DNA of 64,000 nt from CAVUMR01 sp963742715 (GTDB lineage: Bacteria; Actinomycetota; Actinomycetes; Mycobacteriales; Micromonosporaceae): NCBI GenBank assembly GCA_963742715.1, contig CAVUMR010000001.1, positions 1-64,000 on the forward strand, written 5' to 3'. Within the stretch, counting starts at the first letter, position 1. Each line of letters opens with the position of its first letter. Under the pieces are notes generated by a model. The model was not told where the DNA came from and did no database searches. It worked only from the letters and a program-made list of their open reading frames with translations. A program made the position numbers and the translations under genes. Positions 1 through 8,484 of this stretch are shown piece after piece.

Positions 1-2
1 GT

Positions 3-35
3 GGGACGAACATCGTCTACGAGGTCCGGCCGTAG
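3..35 (+). CDS. Possible 3' end of a gene cut by the window edge
   Basis: Frame 3 reads GTNIVYEVRP and then stops at TAG. It is followed 25 bases later by a strong GC-rich inverted repeat that would suit a terminator. Eleven codons cannot identify a family, and the call rests mainly on the hairpin placement. It could equally be non-coding sequence. Confidence 0.25.
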   Translation, partial: GTNIVYEVRP

Positions 36-59
36 CTCGGGGTGACTGGCGGGCGCGGG

Positions 60-97
60 TTGGCGGGGCGGCACCCCGCCAATCCACGCCCCGCCAA
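60..97. terminator. GC-rich hairpin downstream of the edge gene
   Basis: A perfect 11-bp inverted repeat (60-70 with 87-97) surrounds a 16-base loop. There is no clear T tract, as is common for actinomycete terminators. It sits between the putative edge gene and the minus-strand zinc-ribbon gene, so it could end transcription from either side. Confidence 0.5.
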
Positions 98-130
98 GCC
101 CGTACCTACAAGGTCATCCGCCCGCTTGGT

Positions 131-183
131 CATCCGCCCGCTGACCGAATCCGTACAGCGTGTCGTCGGTCAGCGGGCGGATG
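131..183. terminator. 16-bp inverted repeat between convergent genes
   Basis: Positions 131-146 pair perfectly with 168-183 across a 21-base loop. The left arm's core is also directly repeated just upstream (about 112-126). The hairpin lies 30 bases past the stop of the minus-strand zinc-ribbon gene, so it is a likely terminator for that operon. Confidence 0.5.
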
Positions 184-214
184 GATCGGTGTCGGAAAGG
201 CAGAACAGCAGGAG

Positions 215-463
215 TCAGGACGAGAAGAGCATGTGCATCATGCTCTTGTGCTTGCGGTGGCCGTAGTGACCGCCGTAGTGCCCGCCGCCGTGGTGTCCGC
301 CCTGCATGTACGGGGCGGGCTGCGCCCACTGCGACTCCATCGTGCTGAGGTGCTCGAGCTCGCCGTGGTCGAGGAAGATCCCCCGGCAGGTGTGGCACTG
401 TTCGATCTGCACGCCATTGCGGTTGTAGGTGGTCATCGCGCCACCGCACTTCGGGCACTGCAT
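215..463 (-). CDS. Small zinc-ribbon (zf-TFIIB type) protein with His/Gly-rich tail
   Basis: This 82-residue protein has two CxxC knuckles, CPKCGG near residue 3 and CHTCRG near residue 23. That is the layout of the zf-TFIIB domain found in small bacterial proteins of unknown role. The second half is rich in His, Gly and Tyr (GGHHGGGHYGGHYGHRKHK), which could bind additional metal. It starts 30 bases after the phosphotransferase stop on the same strand, so the two are probably co-transcribed. The zinc binding is inferred from the cysteine pattern; the molecular function is unknown. Confidence 0.8.
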   Translation of the reverse strand: MQCPKCGGAMTTYNRNGVQIEQCHTCRGIFLDHGELEHLSTMESQWAQPAPYMQGGHHGGGHYGGHYGHRKHKSMMHMLFSS

Positions 464-493
464 GTGAGGTCATCCTCCATCAGTCGGCTTCGA

Positions 494-1615
494 CTACTTC
501 TGATCGTATGGGTGCTCGCCACGCTGCTTTTCCGCCGGTTCCGGAGCCGTCCGCGCGGTCCCGCTTCCAGGCCCAGGCGCCGGCTTTCCCGCCGGCGCCC
601 GCGGTACCCGGGCGATCCGTACGCACCCGTCGACCAGCGCCTGCTCGACCTCGTCGAGCGGGCGCTGTTCGCGCTCCGCGGCCACCAGAGCCAGGGCCGC
701 GGCTTGTACCACCAGCGCACGCGCCGGTAGATCCAGTGCCGGCAGCACGTTGCCGACGGGGGGTACCGCCCAGCCTCCGGCCGCCCGGTACGCGGAGACG
801 AACCGGTGCCACTCCTCCGGCGGCAACAGGCCGGTGGCGTACCAGGCGGCCGGCCGGCCGAGATCCCAGGTCGGGTCGCCCACCCCGAAGTCGTCCACGT
901 CGATCAACCGCCAGCCGGCTGGTGACTGGACGAGCTGGCCGAGGTGCCAGTCGCCGTGTATCAGCACCGGCTGGTCGACCTGCTGCGGCCGGCCGGCCCG
1001 CAGCCAGTCCGGCAGGGTGTCGAAGGCCCGGTGTACCTCGGTGACCGCGGCACCGGTCACCCGCGCGTCCGCGAGCCGCCGCAGCGCGCGCAGCACCCGG
1101 GCCGGGCCACCGGCCGGCGGCAGCGGCGAGCCGCCGGCGACCGGTGCGACCGGTACCGCGTGCAGGCAGGCGAGGAGCCGGGCGGCCTGCTCCCAGGGCG
1201 CGTCGTCCGGATCCGGTCGTACCGGCCGGCCGTACGGCCAGACCGTGACCAGTCGGTCCCGTACCCGGTGCAGGTACCGCCCGGCGACCGGGAGGGGCGC
1301 GAGCAGTACCTCGGACAGCAGCGGATGCCGCACGGCTGAGAGGCGCGAGTTGAGCTCTTCCGGCCTCGTACCCCCGACATGGGCTTTGACCACGACGTCG
1401 GCGAGCCGCACCACGGTGGCCTTCGGATGCGCGGCGAGCAGCAGCGGCTCCGGATCAGCAGAGCCATCCGCCCCGCCGTCGGCGCCGAGCACGGCCCGAC
1501 CCAGCTCGACCAGGTCGTCGACAAGGCCGCCGGTGGCAGTGGTCTCGACGGTGCCCGCACTGATGCCCACCCAACCAGCGTGCCGCACGATCGGCGGACC
1601 TCCATCAGGTATCAC
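494..1615 (-). CDS. Aminoglycoside phosphotransferase-fold kinase
   Basis: The 373-residue protein carries the two hallmark motifs of the APH/choline-kinase fold: a catalytic loop HGDWHLGQL (about residue 222) and a metal-binding LIDVDDFGVGDPTWDL (about residue 238). Such enzymes transfer phosphate from ATP to small hydroxylated molecules. The substrate cannot be read from sequence, and resistance should not be assumed. A Pro/Ala-rich tail of about 35 residues follows the domain. The GTG start at 1615 has only a weak ribosome binding site, so a start slightly further in is possible. The zinc-ribbon gene follows directly, and a sugar-porter gene is divergent. Confidence 0.8.
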   Translation of the reverse strand: MIPDGGPPIVRHAGWVGISAGTVETTATGGLVDDLVELGRAVLGADGGADGSADPEPLLLAAHPKATVVRLADVVVKAHVGGTRPEELNSRLSAVRHPLLSEVLLAPLPVAGRYLHRVRDRLVTVWPYGRPVRPDPDDAPWEQAARLLACLHAVPVAPVAGGSPLPPAGGPARVLRALRRLADARVTGAAVTEVHRAFDTLPDWLRAGRPQQVDQPVLIHGDWHLGQLVQSPAGWRLIDVDDFGVGDPTWDLGRPAAWYATGLLPPEEWHRFVSAYRAAGGWAVPPVGNVLPALDLPARALVVQAAALALVAAEREQRPLDEVEQALVDGCVRIARVPRAPAGKPAPGPGSGTARTAPEPAEKQRGEHPYDQK

Positions 1616-1791
1616 CCTGGTTTTCGGGGTGCCCCGAGCCGACGGAACGACCCACCGCGGCTACCCACCGTGGGCGCCGGGTCATCAGAAAGTGACCTGG
1701 GTCGATTGACCAGCGACAAACCGGTTTGGGATGGCCTGTCCCGGCAACAGAGGAGAAGGCCTTTCGGATCCGACCGCAGAGGAGTCACCTG

Positions 1792-3279
1792 ATGGCAGGG
1801 ACTCAGGGCGAGACCGCGGATGTCCTCAACCACTTGGACCGGCGCGTGCCCACCTCGTTCTACTGGTCGCTCACCCTGCTCGCCACGGTGGGCGGCTTCC
1901 TGTTCGGCTACGACACCGCGAACATCGGCTCGGTACTGAACTTCGTGCCGTACGACCTGAACGCGCTCGCGCTCGGCTATCTGGTCGCCGGCGCGTCGAT
2001 CGGGGCTGCGGTCGGAGCGCTCGCCGCTGGGCCGTTGTCCGACAAGTTCGGCCGCAAGTCGCTGCTGATCGTCGACGCCGCGATCTACGCGACCGGCGCG
2101 ATCCTGTCCGCGGTGGCCTGGGACGCGAGCGTGCTGCTGTTCGCCCGTACCCTCATCGGGCTCGCCATCGGTGCCGACTCCGCGATCGCCACCGCGTACA
2201 TCGCCGAGTACGCGCCCCGGGCCCGCCGTGGTGCGCTGGCGATCCTGCAGCAGTGGATGATCACAGTCGGCATTCTCGTGTCGTACCTGATTGCGCTGGC
2301 CGTACTGCTCGCCCTGCCGGACAGCGCGTACAACTTCGACTGGCGGTTCATCCTCGGGATCGGTGCGCTGCCCGCGCTGGTCGCGCTCGTGCTGCGTACC
2401 CGGATGCCGGAGTCGCCGCGCTGGCTGATGCGCCAGGGGCGGTACGACGACACCCGCAAGTCGCTCGGCCTGCTCGGTATCGACGTCACCACCGAACAGA
2501 TCTCCTCCAGCGCCGACAAGGTGGACCGGGCCGAACGGGAGGCCCGCCGCAAGACCAGCGGCCGGTGGAGCCCAGGCGTCAAACGAGCCCTGATCGTGGT
2601 CTGCGTGTTCTTCTTCTTCCAGCAGATCACCGGCATCAACCTGCCGTTCTACTACGGGCCGAAGCTGCTGACGCCGTTCTTCGACGGCGGCGGATCGGAG
2701 CTGAACGCCGCCATCGCCGGCGTCGCGGTCACCGCGCTGATGAGTGTGGTCAACGTGATCGCGACGTACTTCGCGTTCAAGTTCATCGACCGGATCGGCC
2801 GGCGCAAGCTCGCCATCGGCGGGTTCGCCGGAATGGCCGCGGCCATGCTGTTCGGAGCCGCGGGCGTCGCGTTCACCGAGGGAACGGCGCAGGTGGTGCT
2901 GATCATGGTCGGCCTGGACCTGTTCATCGCCGCGTTCGCGGTGGGCGTGGGCGGTACCGGCTGGCTGCTGCAGGGCGAGGTGTTCCCCACCGAGCTGCGC
3001 GGCCGGCTCGCGGCCATCGCCGCCTCGGTCGACTGGGTGGCGAACTTCGCGCTGATCCTGCTGGTACCGACCATGCAGGAGAACCTGGGGCTGGCGTGGA
3101 TGATGGTGCTGTTCGCGGTGCTCTCGGTGGTCGCGATCGTGTTCGTGATGGCGTTCCTGCCGGAGACCAAGGAGCTGTCGGTCGAGGAGATCACCGAGAT
3201 CTTCGAGAAGTCGGCCGCCCCGGGCGCGAGCGGCGACGGAGGTCGACCGCTGGTCAGCACCGGCGGCGGGACCGGCTAG
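1792..3279 (+). CDS. Sugar-porter family MFS transporter
   Basis: This 495-residue, twelve-helix permease moves a sugar or polyol across the membrane, probably with protons. Sugar-porter signatures are clear: GFLFGYDTANIG in helix 1, loop motif DKFGRKS, PESPRWL after helix 6, QQITGINLPFYYGP in helix 7, DRIGRRK between helices 8 and 9, and PETKELSVEEI at the end. The frame is open upstream to 1726, but I place the start at ATG 1792 because AGAGGAG lies 7 bases before it and the preceding codons look non-coding. It is convergent with the response regulator gene. Confidence 0.9.
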   Translation: MAGTQGETADVLNHLDRRVPTSFYWSLTLLATVGGFLFGYDTANIGSVLNFVPYDLNALALGYLVAGASIGAAVGALAAGPLSDKFGRKSLLIVDAAIYATGAILSAVAWDASVLLFARTLIGLAIGADSAIATAYIAEYAPRARRGALAILQQWMITVGILVSYLIALAVLLALPDSAYNFDWRFILGIGALPALVALVLRTRMPESPRWLMRQGRYDDTRKSLGLLGIDVTTEQISSSADKVDRAEREARRKTSGRWSPGVKRALIVVCVFFFFQQITGINLPFYYGPKLLTPFFDGGGSELNAAIAGVAVTALMSVVNVIATYFAFKFIDRIGRRKLAIGGFAGMAAAMLFGAAGVAFTEGTAQVVLIMVGLDLFIAAFAVGVGGTGWLLQGEVFPTELRGRLAAIAASVDWVANFALILLVPTMQENLGLAWMMVLFAVLSVVAIVFVMAFLPETKELSVEEITEIFEKSAAPGASGDGGRPLVSTGGGTG

Positions 3280-3321
3280 CCGCGCTCTCCGGGGCCAGCC
3301 TGGCACGGCACCGGCTCGCAC

Positions 3322-3357
3322 AGCGGGCATCGCGATCAGGACGGCGCGATGCCCGCT
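3322..3357. terminator. Hairpin shared by convergent genes
   Basis: A perfect 13-bp inverted repeat (3322-3334 with 3345-3357) has a 10-base loop. It lies 42 bases beyond the MFS stop and overlaps the last codons and stop (3336) of the convergent response regulator gene. It is a good candidate for a bidirectional terminator. Confidence 0.55.
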
Positions 3358-3986
3358 TCGTGCGCCAGCAGCCCGGCCTGGGTCCGGTTCGCGCAGTCGA
3401 GCTTGACCAGCATCCGGGACACGTAGCCCTTGATGGTGGCCTCCGACAGGTACAGCCGCTCGCCGATCTGCGCGTTCGACAGCCCCTCGCCGAGGCAGGC
3501 CAGCACCTCGACCTCCCGTTCGGTCAGGGTTCCGGTCAGCTCCCTCGCCCGGTCCCGGGCGGACTGCTGGTCCACCGATGCCGCCACCAATCGCCGCGCG
3601 GCGACCGGGGAGAGCACCGTGTGCCCCTTCGCGGCCACCCGTACCAGCCCGATCAGGTCCTCCGGCGGGGTCGACTTGACCAGGAACCCGGCCGCTCCGG
3701 CGCGCAGCGAGCGCAGCACGTACTGGTCGGCGTCGAACGTGGTCAGCGTGACGACCACCGGCGGGTCGGGCAGCGCGCTGATCCGCTCGATCGCGGTGAG
3801 CCCGTCGACCCCCGGCATGCGCAGGTCCATCAGTACGACATCGGGCTTGCTCCGCAGCACCGCGTCCACCCCGGCGGCACCGTCGTGCGCCTCGTCCACG
3901 ACCTCGATGTCACCGGCCGCGCCGAGAATCGTGCGCAGGTGGGCGCAGACCATCGGCTCGTCGTCCACGACGACCACCCGGATCAT
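3336..3986 (-). CDS. NarL/FixJ-family response regulator
   Basis: The 216-residue protein has a receiver domain (VVVDDEPMV with acidic pocket at residues 7-8, phospho-acceptor Asp in VLMDLRMPG, Lys in FLVKSTPPED) and a C-terminal LuxR helix-turn-helix (LTEREVEVLACLGEGLSNAQI, VSRMLVKL). It is the output partner of the kinase just upstream. The ATG at 3986 lies four bases after the kinase TGA, within GGCGGGGTGAcgcg, so translation is likely coupled. The DoxX gene, transcribed divergently from the kinase, is a plausible target by position only. Confidence 0.9.
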   Translation of the reverse strand: MIRVVVVDDEPMVCAHLRTILGAAGDIEVVDEAHDGAAGVDAVLRSKPDVVLMDLRMPGVDGLTAIERISALPDPPVVVTLTTFDADQYVLRSLRAGAAGFLVKSTPPEDLIGLVRVAAKGHTVLSPVAARRLVAASVDQQSARDRARELTGTLTEREVEVLACLGEGLSNAQIGERLYLSEATIKGYVSRMLVKLDCANRTQAGLLAHEAGIAPS

Positions 3987-3990
3987 CGCG

Positions 3991-5223
3991 TCACCCCGCC
4001 GGCTCGGCTGTCGGTACGTACGCGGGCAGTGTCGCATCGAGACAGAACCCGCCGTCCGGCCCGGGAGCGGCGGACAGCGTCCCGTGTACCACCTCGATCC
4101 GGCCGCGGAGACCGGCGAGGCCCAGGCCCGAGCCGGTACCGGCCAGCGCTGGATCGGGACGGCCGGCCGGGGCCGTGTTGCGGACCGTGATCCGTACCCC
4201 GTCGGCGTGGTCGTACCGCACCCGCACCACCGCGCGGGCGCCCGGCGCGTGCTTGCGCACGTTGGTCAGCGCCTCCCGCACGATCCGGTACGCGGTACGC
4301 CGTACCACCGGCGACGCCAGCGCGGGATCGCCCTCGCTGTCCAGTTCGGTCGGGGTACCGGCGGCGGTGGACTCGGCCACCAGCGCGGCGAAGTCCGAGG
4401 CCGACGGCAACTGCTCCTCGGCCGGGCCGGTACGCAGAACTCCCACCAGGTCGCGCAGCTCGTCCAGCGCCTGGCAACCGGCTTCGCGCAGTTCCTCGGC
4501 CGCCTGCCGGGTCGGCTCGTCCGTCGCGGTCATCCGCAGCGCGCCGGCCTGGAGCACCATCAACGTCACCCGATGGGTCACCACGTCGTGCATCTCGCCG
4601 GCCAGTCGGGCACGCTCCTCCGCGCGGGCCTGCTCGGCGAGCAGGTGGCGCTCCCGCTCGGCCCGTTCGGCCCGCTCGGTGAGCGCGCGTACGAGTTGCC
4701 GGCGGGCCTCGAAGTACAGCGCGAGCAGTGGTCCGACGCCGGTGCGGAGCAACCCGATCACGATCGTCATCACCGACGCGTGCCACGGCCACGCGACGAT
4801 CACCGCCAGCACCACGATCGCCGCGATGGCGACCCGGCGGTCCCGGCAGGACGCCACCGGTGCGTAGGCGGCCAGCACGGTCGCGAACGGCGCCCAGGTG
4901 CTGTCCGCGTGCACCGGTACCAGCAGGCCCAGCGGCCAGATCGCCAGGCTCACCACGAGGGTGTACGCGGCGAGGATCGCCACCACGGTCAGCGGGTACC
5001 GCCGCCGCGCCACCAGCGAGAAGCACGCGACCGCCTGGAGCACCAGCAGTACCCAGGCGAGCGGACCGGGACGGTGCGGCCACCACGAGCCGCCGATCAG
5101 GGTCAATCCGGTGTCGAGTACGACGAAGAAGGTCGCGATCGCCACGTCGACCGCGACCCGATGTCGGTACAGCCACGACCGGTCGCCCACTCGACCACGG
5201 TAGGTCGTCGCCGGCGGTACCAC
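3991..5223 (-). CDS. DesK/NarX-type sensor histidine kinase
   Basis: This 410-residue membrane kinase has about five N-terminal transmembrane segments (residues 20-165), a short coiled coil, and a HisKA_3 dimerisation box with the phospho-His in ARLAGEMHDVVTHR. An HATPase domain follows, with the N box near REALTNVRKHAPG and a GSGLGLAGLRGR lid. It phosphorylates the adjacent NarL-type regulator. The signal is unknown, and the sensor region is essentially all membrane, which is often seen in kinases that sense membrane state or envelope stress. Confidence 0.9.
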   Translation of the reverse strand: MVPPATTYRGRVGDRSWLYRHRVAVDVAIATFFVVLDTGLTLIGGSWWPHRPGPLAWVLLVLQAVACFSLVARRRYPLTVVAILAAYTLVVSLAIWPLGLLVPVHADSTWAPFATVLAAYAPVASCRDRRVAIAAIVVLAVIVAWPWHASVMTIVIGLLRTGVGPLLALYFEARRQLVRALTERAERAERERHLLAEQARAEERARLAGEMHDVVTHRVTLMVLQAGALRMTATDEPTRQAAEELREAGCQALDELRDLVGVLRTGPAEEQLPSASDFAALVAESTAAGTPTELDSEGDPALASPVVRRTAYRIVREALTNVRKHAPGARAVVRVRYDHADGVRITVRNTAPAGRPDPALAGTGSGLGLAGLRGRIEVVHGTLSAAPGPDGGFCLDATLPAYVPTAEPAG

Positions 5224-5356
5224 CGCCAGGAGCCCACCATCGGCGGACCGGAACCTACGAAAGTCGCATGCGATCCGCGGCGGCCGGTCTTTCGCCGTGG
5301 CACGTTCCGACTCGTCGCCCTACCTGGCATTTGCCGCCGCACGGTGAAATTGCGGC

Positions 5357-5824
5357 ATGACATCTTCTGTGAACTCAGGTACGCCCCGGCACCCCGTTCG
5401 CAACGTGCTCCTGTGGATCGTCCAGGTCGTCACCGCGCTCGGTTTCCTGCTCGCCGCGCTCGGCAAGTTCGCCAGCGACCCGGAGGTTGTCGCGACCTTC
5501 GACGCGATCGGGGTCGGCGACTGGTTGCGCTACCTGCTCGGTGTACTCGAGATCGCCGGCGCGATCGCCCTGTTCATCCCGCGGCTGACCGGCCTCGCCG
5601 GCCTGGCGTTCGTCGCGCTGACCACGGGCGCGGTGCTGGCCCACGTCTTCGTGGTGGGCAGCGACGTGGCCGTACCGGTGCCGCTGCTGGTGCTGTCCGC
5701 GCTGGTCGCGTGGGGGCGCTGGGGCACCACGGTGGCGCTGTTCGACCGGGTACGCGGCGCGCGTGAATCGCGGCCTTCCTCGACGCCGTCCACTGTGGAC
5801 GCGCGGGAGCGGAGCGCGGCCTAA
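5357..5824 (+). CDS. DoxX-family membrane protein
   Basis: This 155-residue protein has four predicted helices (roughly residues 17-37, 55-75, 80-100 and 105-122). It begins with a DoxX-like VVTALGFLLAALGKFASDP and ends in a polar tail. DoxX proteins are small integral membrane proteins, some linked to redox stress; the precise role here is unknown. It starts 133 bases from the divergent kinase gene and ends at a near-perfect terminator, so it is monocistronic. Regulation by the neighbouring two-component pair is a positional inference. Confidence 0.75.
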   Translation: MTSSVNSGTPRHPVRNVLLWIVQVVTALGFLLAALGKFASDPEVVATFDAIGVGDWLRYLLGVLEIAGAIALFIPRLTGLAGLAFVALTTGAVLAHVFVVGSDVAVPVPLLVLSALVAWGRWGTTVALFDRVRGARESRPSSTPSTVDARERSAA

Positions 5825-5833
5825 CCACCGTCA

Positions 5834-5870
5834 CCGGCCGCCCCGGGCAGCTGATGCCCGGGGCGGCCGG
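5834..5870 (+). terminator. Strong intrinsic-type terminator after the DoxX gene
   Basis: A perfect 16-bp GC-rich stem (5834-5849 with 5855-5870) closes a five-base loop, 10 bases after the DoxX stop. No T run follows. Two exact copies of a 15-base unit (5881-5895 and 5899-5913, period 18) plus a third decayed copy follow it, filling the gap to the next gene. Confidence 0.7.
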
Positions 5871-5991
5871 CAGCGCCCCCGCCGTCGAGCACGGGACCGC
5901 CGTCGAGCACGGGGCCGTCGTCGAGCGAAGCCGCGCGGCGCCAGGATGAATGGTCAAGACTGACGGGGTACGCGCGGGAAGGGGACAAACG

Positions 5992-6654
5992 TTGTCGGAG
6001 CGATCGGGAAACCTCGCGGACGATCCGTACGGTGGTCGGCAGCCGACCAGTCACGAACGGATGACCGGACAGCCCTGGGATGCCTCGTACCTCGACGGCC
6101 CGGCGCCCTGGGATGTCGACGGGCCGCAGCCGGCGATAGTGCGGGTGGCATCCGACGGCGGACTCGCCGGACGGGTGCTCGATGTGGGCTGCGGGACCGG
6201 CGAGAACGCTCTGCACGTCGCCTCGCTGGGACTGTCGGTGCTGGGCGTCGACGTGGCCGGGACGGCGCTGGCGATGGCCCGGGCGAAGGCCGCCGACCGT
6301 GGGATCGACGCCGAGTTCGCCGCGGCTGACGCGTTCGAGCTGGATCGTCTGGGGCGCCGGTTCGACACGGTGCTGGACTGCGGAATGTTCCACACCTGCG
6401 ACGGCGACGAGCGACCCCGGTACGTGGCGAGCCTCGCGACCGTTACCGAGTCCGACGGAACCCTGTACGTGTTGTGCTTCCGTGACGACGGTCCCGACAC
6501 CGGCCCGCATCCGGTCAGCGAGGACGAGCTGCGCGCCGCGTTCAGTCCCGATAGTGGATGGAACATCGCCGCCCTCGTGCCCGAGCGCGTTCGGACGAGA
6601 TTCCACGACGACCACGGCGCACCGGCCTGGCTCGCGACAATCACACGGAGCTAG
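5992..6654 (+). CDS. Class I SAM-dependent methyltransferase
   Basis: The protein (220 residues from the chosen start) shows the SAM-binding motif VLDVGCGTGENALHV (about residue 62), an acidic end of strand 2 (LGVDVAG), and a motif IV region (DTVLDCGMFHTC). Substrate and product are not predictable; the fold is that of small-molecule or thiopurine-like methyltransferases. I prefer TTG 5992 because GAAGGGGA sits 7 bases upstream. An in-frame ATG at 5950 would add 14 residues but lacks a good ribosome binding site, and an ATG at 6061 is also possible. Confidence 0.75.
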   Translation: MSERSGNLADDPYGGRQPTSHERMTGQPWDASYLDGPAPWDVDGPQPAIVRVASDGGLAGRVLDVGCGTGENALHVASLGLSVLGVDVAGTALAMARAKAADRGIDAEFAAADAFELDRLGRRFDTVLDCGMFHTCDGDERPRYVASLATVTESDGTLYVLCFRDDGPDTGPHPVSEDELRAAFSPDSGWNIAALVPERVRTRFHDDHGAPAWLATITRS

Positions 6655-6767
6655 CCGAGTTCAGGCCGGGCCGAAAATAGGCGCTGGCCGGCCTGGTGGA
6701 CGAGCTGGACCAGGTTGCCGCAGGGGTGGGTGCTTCCGCGGATTCTCGACGGCGATCTGGCAAAGGA

Positions 6768-6796
6768 TGTCGAGAACGGCCCGGTGGCTCCGTCCC
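6768..6796 (+). promoter_or_regulatory. Candidate ECF42-type promoter for the DGPF/sigma operon
   Basis: TGTCGA at 6768-6773 is followed after 17 bases by CGTC at 6791-6794, 51 bases before the DGPF start codon. TGTCGA with a CGTC-like -10 is the motif I recall for ECF42 sigma factors. The sigma gene is the second gene of this operon, so autoregulation is the simple reading. The match is by eye and no transcription start is known. Confidence 0.5.
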
Positions 6797-6846
6797 AGGG
6801 GTAGCTGCGGCCACCGCGGCCATACGACACCAAGGAGTTACCCACC

Positions 6847-7251
6847 GTGAAGTACCTGATTCTCAAGCACTACCGGGGCGCCCCCGAGGCCGTAAACCCG
6901 GCTCCGATGGACCAATGGACCCCCGACGAGGTCGAAAACCACGTGAAGTTCATGGTCGACTTCGCGAACCGGCTCGTGAGCACCGGTGAGTTCGTCGATC
7001 ATCAGGCTCTCTCGCCCGAGGGCACGTTCGTCCGGTACGACGGGGAGGGCCGCCCCCCGGTCACCGACGGGCCCTTCGCGGAGACCAAGGACCTGATCGC
7101 CGGCTGGCTGATGATCGACGTCGACAGCTACGAGCGCGCGCTCGCCATCGCCGGCGAGTACTCGGCAGTCCCCGGAGCCGGCGGCAAGCCGATCCACGAG
7201 TGGCTCGAACTGCGTCCGATCCTGGGCGCACCCCCGTTGGTCACCGAGTAA
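6847..7251 (+). CDS. DGPF-domain (YCII-related) protein
   Basis: The 134-residue protein begins MKYLILKHYRG and contains the signature VTDGPFAETKDLIAGWL that gives DGPF proteins their name. YCII-related domains form small ferredoxin-like folds, and the reaction is unknown in most members. The GTG start at 6847 has AAGGAG nine bases upstream. It is followed 47 bases later by an ECF sigma factor with a C-terminal extension. This pairing is the conserved arrangement of ECF42 sigma factors, so the two genes probably form one regulatory unit controlled by the promoter at 6768. Confidence 0.9.
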   Translation: MKYLILKHYRGAPEAVNPAPMDQWTPDEVENHVKFMVDFANRLVSTGEFVDHQALSPEGTFVRYDGEGRPPVTDGPFAETKDLIAGWLMIDVDSYERALAIAGEYSAVPGAGGKPIHEWLELRPILGAPPLVTE

Positions 7252-7298
7252 CCGGCCCGGCGCGGGCAGATCAAGTGGCAGATCAGGGGGCAGCTCAG

Positions 7299-8447
7299 GT
7301 GATCGACGAACTGCTGCTGCGGGAGCTGACCCCCGCGGTGATCGGCGTCCTCGTCCGTCGCGGAGTCGACTTCGCGACCGCCGAGGACGCCGTACAGGAG
7401 GCACTCCTCCAGGCCGCGCGGACCTGGCCGGACCAGCAACCCGCCGATCCGAAGGGCTGGCTGGTCACGGTCGCCTGGCGCAAGTTCGTCGACGCCCACC
7501 GCGCCGAGGTCTCGCGTCGGGACCGGGAGCAGCGGGTCGAGGTCGAGCCGCCGCCCGGCCCGGCCGAGACCGCGGACGACACGTTGCAGCTGTTCTTCCT
7601 GTGCGCCCATCCGTCGCTGACCCCGGCCTCCGCGGTGGCGCTCACGCTGCGCGCCGTCGGCGGCCTGACCACCAAGCAGATCGCCCAGGCGTACCTCGTG
7701 CCGGAGGCGACCATGGCGCAGCGGATCAGCCGGGCCAAACGTACGGTCAGTGACGTGCGGTTCGACCAGCCAGGTGACCTGGCGACCGTGCTACGGGTGC
7801 TCTACCTGGTCTTCAACGAGGGGTACACCGGAGACGTCGACCTGGCGGCCGAGGCGATCCGGCTCACCCGGCAGTTGGCGTCGATGACCGATCACGAGGA
7901 GACCGCGGGGCTGCTGGCCCTGATGCTGCTGCACCACGCCAGGCGGCCGGCGCGGACCCGGCCCGACGGCAGCCTGGTACCACTGGCCGAGCAGGACCGT
8001 TCCCGCTGGGACACATCGCTGATCGCCGAAGGCGTCGCGATCCTGCAGAAGGCGCTGGGCCGCGACCGGCTCGGCGAGTTCCAGGCACAGGCCGCCATCG
8101 CCGCCCTGCACGCCGACGCCCCGCGCGCCGAGGAGACCGACTGGGTGCAGATCGTCGGCTGGTACGACGAGCTGCTCCGGCTCACCGGGAGCCCGGTCGT
8201 ACAGCTCAACCGGGCCATCGCGATCGGCGAGGCGGACGGTCCCGCGGCCGGTCTCGCCGCCCTGGCCGCGGTGGACCCCGGCCTGCCCCGTCACACCGCC
8301 GCCTCGGCGTACCTGCACGAGAAGGCCGGCGACCTTCCGGCCGCGGCACAGTTGTACGCCGACGCCGCCCGGTCCGCCGCAAACCTCGCCGAACGTCACC
8401 ACCTCAGCCGGCAGGCGGCGCGGATCAGTCAGGTGTTGCGTGGGTAG
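7299..8447 (+). CDS. ECF42-type RNA polymerase sigma factor with C-terminal extension
   Basis: This 382-residue sigma factor has region 2 near residues 10-75 (FATAEDAVQEALLQAARTW), region 4 near residues 105-155 (VGGLTTKQIAQAYLVPEATM), and a long helical, TPR-like C-terminal domain (FNEGYTGDVDLAAEAIRLTR; later repeats around PAAGLAALAAVDPG). That size and domain order fit group ECF42, in which the extension replaces an anti-sigma factor in control. The GTG at 7299 is chosen because AGGGGG lies eight bases before it. The frame is open further upstream, but only across the DGPF tail. Confidence 0.88.
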   Translation: MIDELLLRELTPAVIGVLVRRGVDFATAEDAVQEALLQAARTWPDQQPADPKGWLVTVAWRKFVDAHRAEVSRRDREQRVEVEPPPGPAETADDTLQLFFLCAHPSLTPASAVALTLRAVGGLTTKQIAQAYLVPEATMAQRISRAKRTVSDVRFDQPGDLATVLRVLYLVFNEGYTGDVDLAAEAIRLTRQLASMTDHEETAGLLALMLLHHARRPARTRPDGSLVPLAEQDRSRWDTSLIAEGVAILQKALGRDRLGEFQAQAAIAALHADAPRAEETDWVQIVGWYDELLRLTGSPVVQLNRAIAIGEADGPAAGLAALAAVDPGLPRHTAASAYLHEKAGDLPAAAQLYADAARSAANLAERHHLSRQAARISQVLRG

Positions 8448-8484
8448 GCCTGCTGGGTTACCTGAGTGGATTCCGGAGGTTCGC

